The notes beneath the pieces were generated by a model, which searched no databases, was not told the DNA's origin, and saw only the letters and a list, made by a program, of their open reading frames with translations. 64,000 nt of DNA, taken from Cerioporus squamosus (taxonomy: Eukaryota > Basidiomycota > Agaricomycetes > Polyporales > Polyporaceae). Positions 59,001 through 64,000 of this stretch are shown one piece after another. The position numbers and the translations under genes are program-made. The stretch spans positions 1-64,000 of the forward strand of contig JABYQS010000059.1 of NCBI GenBank assembly GCA_022592435.1, in the 5' to 3' direction. How positions within the stretch are numbered: the first letter of the stretch is position 1; the number at the start of each line of letters is the position of its first letter.

Positions 59001-61565
59001 TTGCACGCTATATTCAAAATCAATTACAAGGGGAAAGAAGCCAGCACGTACTTCGGCGGTAGTACCGGGTGCAGTATTCCGAATGCCCACTTCGACGACA
59101 GCGAGGAAAGCGGGACTACGAATGCATTTCAGTGTCTGAGTAACACTCGTGCAAGGAGTGCACACCTAGGCCGCACGGCAGCATGCGTAACCTGCCGGCG
59201 TGGGCGGAACAGAGATCGTTACATGACGTGCGCTTGCTGCAAGACTCAAGTGGCTGGCGTCGTCGAGCAAGGGGAGGTCTTGGGCCTTGTCCGTCTGCGG
59301 CGACTTCTGCACTCCTATTCTGAAGGTGCCGCTGTGTTCTCGGCACGCCAGAGGGAACGTCTTCTCTCATCCATCCGCTGCTTCCTGTTCTTGAGCGCGA
59401 ATCCTACTCCCTAACGGGTACATCAAGGCGCCATCTCACCTAAGCTTAGCTGGCCGAAAAGATCCCCCCGGTCGAGATCTAAATACTCGCGCTGAGGAAC
59501 CATGGATGCACAGGGACGCCCGGGCCATCTTCCCAAAAGTGCGATAGGTAATTTCTTGCACCAATAGTACAGCGTCTCCCCATCTGGCAGAAGGTGAATC
59601 AGCGGCAGCAACGTCCGGCGTGACGCCCACAAGCAGGAGTCAAGACTAGCGTACACATGGCAAACCGTGTGCGCACATACGGACCATGGTGATCGTTGCT
59701 CGTAGGCTAGGCGTTGGCGATAGGGTCGTCCTCGCGCTCCTTTGTGCGCCCGTGCAACATCTCGTAGGACGCTTGACGGCGGTCTTGGCTGTCAATACTC
59801 AGCTGCGTACGGTCAGGTACGCCGGGCCTACCGACGACATCAACACGATTCGTCTGACTGCGCTTCGAGTCGGGGATGAAAAAATAGGCATGTCATGTCA
59901 ATGATGTGCCCGTCGAGGACAGCGTCTGCGTACTTTCTCAATCGTTGCCAAGCGTGATGGAACGAGATCATACCAAGGTAACTTGTGACAGGCAGACTTC
60001 CAATATCTCGGCTTCAGGCTTGTACCCAGCATATATCTGGCGCTGCAGGTGATTTTTGTGTGAAATTAGAGGAAAGTTTGACTTATGCTAGCGCATACAC
60101 CCACCTCTGTAACATCGTCCAGTGGCCAGAAGCTCCCTGATGCACGCGTTCGGTACCAACACGAACCTTAACCATGGATCTTGAGATGGCACTTATTGAC
60201 ATATGATCTATGGCGACTCCACTGGGTCTGTGGCGTACAACGAGGGCTTAGCCAACAGCGTTGTCCTATCATTGCGGCGATAATTGCGGTGGTCAACACC
60301 CCAAGTGCGCAATGTATCAAAACTTACCGCGGGGAGGAGGGCGACAACTCCGCGACGCTGCTGCGATCCAGATTCAAAGAAGCGGGGGCCGGGCGTAGAC
60401 AGAGGTGGCTGGGCATTGACGCTGCATATATTCGCTAAGTACCTCGATATATGCGGAGCGCGCAAAGTGTGGGGAGCACATTCTCTGCGTTCGTTGATCA
60501 GCTACGTTTGCCGGAGCCCTGGAGGGCCCTGGAGATTTATGAAAGGCTACCGGGTTGCGTGGCGGTGAGGTAACCGGGCTGTGAGGCCCGAACGACAAAC
60601 AAGTTAGCCAGATTGAATGAGAAATGTGAGAGCTTTCAGATGAGATATGCGCCCACAATTCTGTTGCTTGTAGGAGTACTCGTGGAGGACGATGCGTTGA
60701 TTAAGGCCTGAGATGGCCGGACTGGACTTGGTGCCTGAGACTGAGACCATAACGAAGTCCGAAGCTTGGAGAAGAACTCACCTAGCGTATTAGCAGTATG
60801 ATACAATAACGTTGACATCGTCGAGGTCAAACGGCCAAGCAGTATACAGACGGACTTCATGATGGTGGTGGTCTGTGGTCAACCCGCGGAGACGCCGGAG
60901 ACGGCTTGAGCGTCTGAAGTGTTCCACTGGGAGTGTCGTTGACCCTCGCATCCGCCGGTTCTTCCGAGGACGATATTGGGAGCAAAAGTATGCCAAAGGT
61001 TGTACCGCTGAAAGCGAAGCCGCGTCCGTAGCATTGCAAGTCGTACTTACGGACTTGGAGGCAACCTCGCCGGGATAAGGTCACCTCAGACATGTAACAT
61101 CTTGACCAGCCTGAGGATCGCATGCGATCGCCTCACCATAAGTTCTCTCATCGAAAACACTGGATCAAAGAGCATGCTGAGGCTCCTTTTGTTGATGTTC
61201 ACGTCTTGAGCAAACATACAGCCGCTGCAAAGAGTACTGTCACCCGATGTCGGATGCCATGAGTACCGAATGGTTGTCAGTATTTACTAGTCGGTAGGTG
61301 CACCGCTGAGATTCACCTAACGTTCTAATTGTCGAGCCAGGGACAAAACAGAGTCAGAGGCCAAGGTGAGCAGGACTCAAAAACGATGCGCACGCGAGGG
61401 CAAGAAGCACGTGTCGGCCGGGTTGCATATGTTCAACTATCAACTAATACGCGCCTGCCAGTGTCTGGACTCTCACCAGGTCTTCTCCAACCACCTCAAC
61501 CGTCCGCTCACACATTACGACACAATCTTACCTTTCGCCTACGCTTTTATTGCCTAGTCACCGTA
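53089..61565. other. Gene-poor region, 8.5 kb
   Basis: The left kilobase is the Ste12 upstream region, with C/T-rich patches. From 54.3 to 61.5 kb no gene could be supported. Candidate ORFs such as 55652-56533 (+, opens at TTG) and 58295-58744 (-) have no domain, no splice structure and irregular composition. No terminal repeats, RT or transposase motif were seen. The region may contain decayed repeats, non-coding transcripts or orphan genes below my detection. Confidence 0.4.
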
Positions 61566-62978
61566 ATGGCGAAGACAAACCAATCCCGACCACACGGCCG
61601 AAATGGACGCAAGGCCCCCGCTGCCCCGGTAAGTGCCATGGTGCTATTGCTCTTCGCACATACCACCGCCTCCCATAACTGCATCTGACAGAAGGATAAG
61701 CAGAACAGAAATGGACGAAGTGACAGGTCACGCACCGCAGAGACGTCCCTCTCGGGATCCAGACCGCGTTCACGAGACCACTCGGTCCGACCATCTCAAA
61801 CCACCGTGACACGGCGCCAGACACGGTCCAGGACGCAGATGCAACTGCATTACAAACACCTACCAGCGGAGACTTGGATGTCCATTTGCAAGCACGTGGG
61901 ATCGCAGGGGGACCTGGCACAACTGGCAAGAGTCAGCAGATACCTTCAACCCATCGCCTCAGAGGTCCTCTACCGGAACGTCGCTCTCCACTCACCACAA
62001 GCCCTCCGTTCCTTCCGTACAACCCTCACGAAATACTCCAACATGGCAGCCTTATTACGCACCCTGAGGCTTGAGTGGATAGAGGACAACCACCTGTCGG
62101 TCCCGAAGAACGCCCCTCGGTGGTTTGTGGAGATGATGGACGCCCTGCGAGACGGAAGGGTGGAACACCTGGCCCTTCATATCTTCCCTCGGAAGTATCA
62201 CCGCGTCAGCTGGAATCCGAGATCTGAGTTTGACCAGGCCCTTGTGGCGTACATCAAAAGTCTAGGTCTCGATGGAGTTCACCTCCCGCCGAGCATCCGT
62301 GTGCTCGAAGCTCAATCACACCTGTTCCTCAAGGGTGTGATCGCGCTAGTTTCACCAGGAAAGCCGGTTGCACCTCTCGTCGCACTTAGTCTGCACGAAG
62401 TGGACCATGCCATTTTGGATAATGATCACCAGCTCCAGATCATCCCAATGGCTGCGACGCTGCGCAGAATGCACATATCGATGAGTGACTGGGCACAGGA
62501 CGATCATCCGCTCTGGCTCTGTGGCTGCGTACAGCTCAGGCTGCCACATGTGGATTATCTCGAGATCGTCCAGAATGAACCCCATTGGAAGGTGCGTCTT
62601 CTCACCACGATACATACGTGCATCGCTGACGAAGTATATCAGACACCACCGGAACGTTCGCCGGGCATGACAGCCGACCGACTGAACCGATGGCTCACTA
62701 GGTTTGACGGCATGAATGAGTACTTGCCGGGGCTCCAAGTACTGGTATGGATCCCCGCCTGGGGAGACGTGCAAGACCTTGACCCTGGCACGCGAGCTCG
62801 CACGTATGTTGGTGACGTCAGGAGGGATGTCTTCACAGTCTTGAATATCCGGACGTTCGCTATCGTATTCCCGAGCGAGCGTTGTGTGCGTTTCGAGTCG
62901 TCGGATGCGGACTCGGAGCCGCAATACACGCTCGTCCCAAGGGATAGCTTTCACGACCTCAACTGGAACCGTACCTGA
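61566..62978 (+). CDS. F-box protein with LRR-like C-terminus
   Basis: Two exons: 61566-61628 (MAKTNQSRPHGRNGRKAPAAP) and 61692-62978, joined by a 63-nt phase-0 intron (GTAAGT donor, CTGACAG acceptor). The basic N-terminus is followed by an F-box: LHYKHLPAETWMSICKHVGS, QLARVSRYLQPIASEVLYRN. A family LRR-like body follows (LLRTLRLEWIED, QLRLPHVDYLEIV) with the shared core LPGLQVLVWIPAWGD. By family knowledge it should bind Skp1 through the F-box and present substrates through the repeats to an SCF ubiquitin ligase. It is a dispersed paralogue of the pair at 2.1-5.4 kb but has a different leader exon. The substrate is unknown. Confidence 0.85.
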
Positions 62979-63428
62979 AACTAGGTGAGTCACTAAGAGT
63001 GTGGTATCTAGTTATTGCAGGATACCTGACCATGGTAACGTCCAGGATTGCAACGGTGCAAAGGCGTCCTGTCGTGAACACGCCTACTGCGGACTCGGAA
63101 GTTGCATGGTTAGCCGGAGGCACGGCTGAAGGTGCGAGAGAATCACCTTTGTCGGGGAAGACGATGCAGAATTGGTCCGTACAATCCGTGGGGTGGTAGT
63201 CTGGCAGCATGCAGCGACCGCGACACGGTCTGTATGGGCTGGGAAGGCGAGGAAGATTTCATATATATTGTTCGTGTTGTACACGTGAGACTATACAACG
63301 CCAATCGTCGTGCAAGAACTTCGCAGAGGCACTGGGGAAGAATTCGATGAGCGAGAGCGGGAGAGGATCTCGACATCAGACAGTGTGAAGAGGGCGTCAC
63401 GAGCGAACGTAGACGAGATAGAAGGCAG
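62979..63428. other. Convergent intergenic region
   Basis: A short spacer between the 3' ends of the F-box gene and the BTB gene. Nothing was recognised. Confidence 0.4.
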
Positions 63429-64000
63429 TCAAGGTCCAGGGGCGGCAGGTGCGTTCACTACGGGAGGTTGAGCGGGCGCGGGTACAGGTATTACCTGAGG
63501 CATTGCTGGAGGAGCTGGAAGCGGGCCAGCAGGGACATGTGGTGGAGGCTGAACGGGAGGAGGAGGGCCAGGCCAGGGAGGCTGAATAATGATAGGAGGA
63601 GGCTGGATTATCATCGGAGCAGGAGCAGGAGCAGGAGCAGGAGGGGGTGCAGCTGCCAATGGCGGTTGTACAGCAGCGGGATCAGGAGCAGCGTCGTCCG
63701 TGTCATCCGAGGGTGCCTCGGGCTCGGACTCGGGCTCGGGCAAACCCCACCTGTCGACCTTCACCCCCATCATCTCCGGAAGCCTCTCGAAGATCTCCCG
63801 GTGGATGTCCTTCTGCCGTTCCTGCTTGCCCAGCATCCGGTGGCACTCCCAGCACAGGTCGCGCTCCACGTCGCTGCGATCGACGAATGGGGTCCAGGAC
63901 CAGTCCCAGCGAAGGTTGATGAGCGTGATCTTGTTGACTTCGTTCGTGAGCTCGCTCAGAATATGCCGCAGCGTCTGCTCGCAGCGCTCGGGCCGTCGGC
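63429..64000 (-). CDS. BTB/POZ family protein, C-terminal part (cut by window edge)
   Basis: The frame is open from the window edge to a stop at 63429 with no start inside. Upstream sequence reads LTNEVNKITLINLRWDWSWT, then ERDLCWECHRMLGKQERQ and EIFERLPEMMGVKVDRWGL. This aligns with the C-terminus of the BTB protein at the left window end (ELCSRCFVMIGKTGRQQEQ, EIFKKLPEMMDVQVEGW). The BTB domain itself should lie beyond 64000. The last 90 residues are a Pro/Ala/Ile-rich tail (PPPIIIQPPWPGPPPP) absent from the other copy. Function is unknown; probably a lineage-expanded BTB protein. Confidence 0.75.
   Translation of the reverse strand, partial: RRPERCEQTLRHILSELTNEVNKITLINLRWDWSWTPFVDRSDVERDLCWECHRMLGKQERQKDIHREIFERLPEMMGVKVDRWGLPEPESEPEAPSDDTDDAAPDPAAVQPPLAAAPPPAPAPAPAPMIIQPPPIIIQPPWPGPPPPVQPPPHVPAGPLPAPPAMPQVIPVPAPAQPPVVNAPAAPGP

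Overview
This window is nuclear DNA from a filamentous basidiomycete fungus, most likely a wood-decay type Agaricomycete (inference). The evidence is GC-rich sequence, compact genes cut by many 45-70 nt introns with GTRNGT donors and CTAAC/CTAAT-like branch points, and a gene set typical of that class: lineage-expanded BTB/POZ and F-box proteins, a DUF6533-type membrane protein, single-pass membrane proteins, and an Ste12 that joins a homeodomain-like STE12 region to two C2H2 fingers. Exon structures were assembled by hand from splice sites. For most genes the exon lengths sum to an intact reading frame; places where they do not are stated.

Layout, left to right. A BTB/POZ gene (+). Two tandem F-box/leucine-rich-repeat-like paralogues (-), one of which has lost its F-box. 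A small single-pass membrane protein (-). A 1415-aa Msb1/Mug8-like protein with a very long Ala/Pro/Glu/Val tail (-). Next comes a 13-kb non-LTR (LINE) retrotransposon on the minus strand (about 12983-26050), bounded by a perfect 17-bp target-site duplication and ending in a 17-nt poly(A). It carries intact ORF1 (CCHC gag-like) and ORF2 (endonuclease, reverse transcriptase, RNase H, zinc knuckle) plus an unusual 5.9-kb 5' region holding two further candidate ORFs and a diverged repeat pair.

The centre holds conserved housekeeping genes: an 18-exon SHPRH/IRC20-type SNF2-RING ubiquitin ligase (-); prefoldin subunit 3 (-) divergent from MRD1 (+, five RRMs); an FMP46-like mitochondrial thioredoxin-fold protein (+); a DUF6533 multi-pass membrane protein (+); a 569-aa single-pass membrane protein with a five-base first exon (+); the ESCRT-II subunit VPS36 (+); and the pheromone/MAPK-pathway transcription factor Ste12 (-).

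The right end is gene-poor (53.1-61.5 kb). It closes with a third F-box-family gene (+) and a second BTB gene (-) cut by the window edge. No tRNA, rRNA, CRISPR array or biosynthetic cluster was recognised. The main novelty candidate is the giant LINE with its accessory ORFs. A secondary one is the F-box/LRR paralogue family, where one copy keeps the leader exon and C-terminal core but not the F-box.
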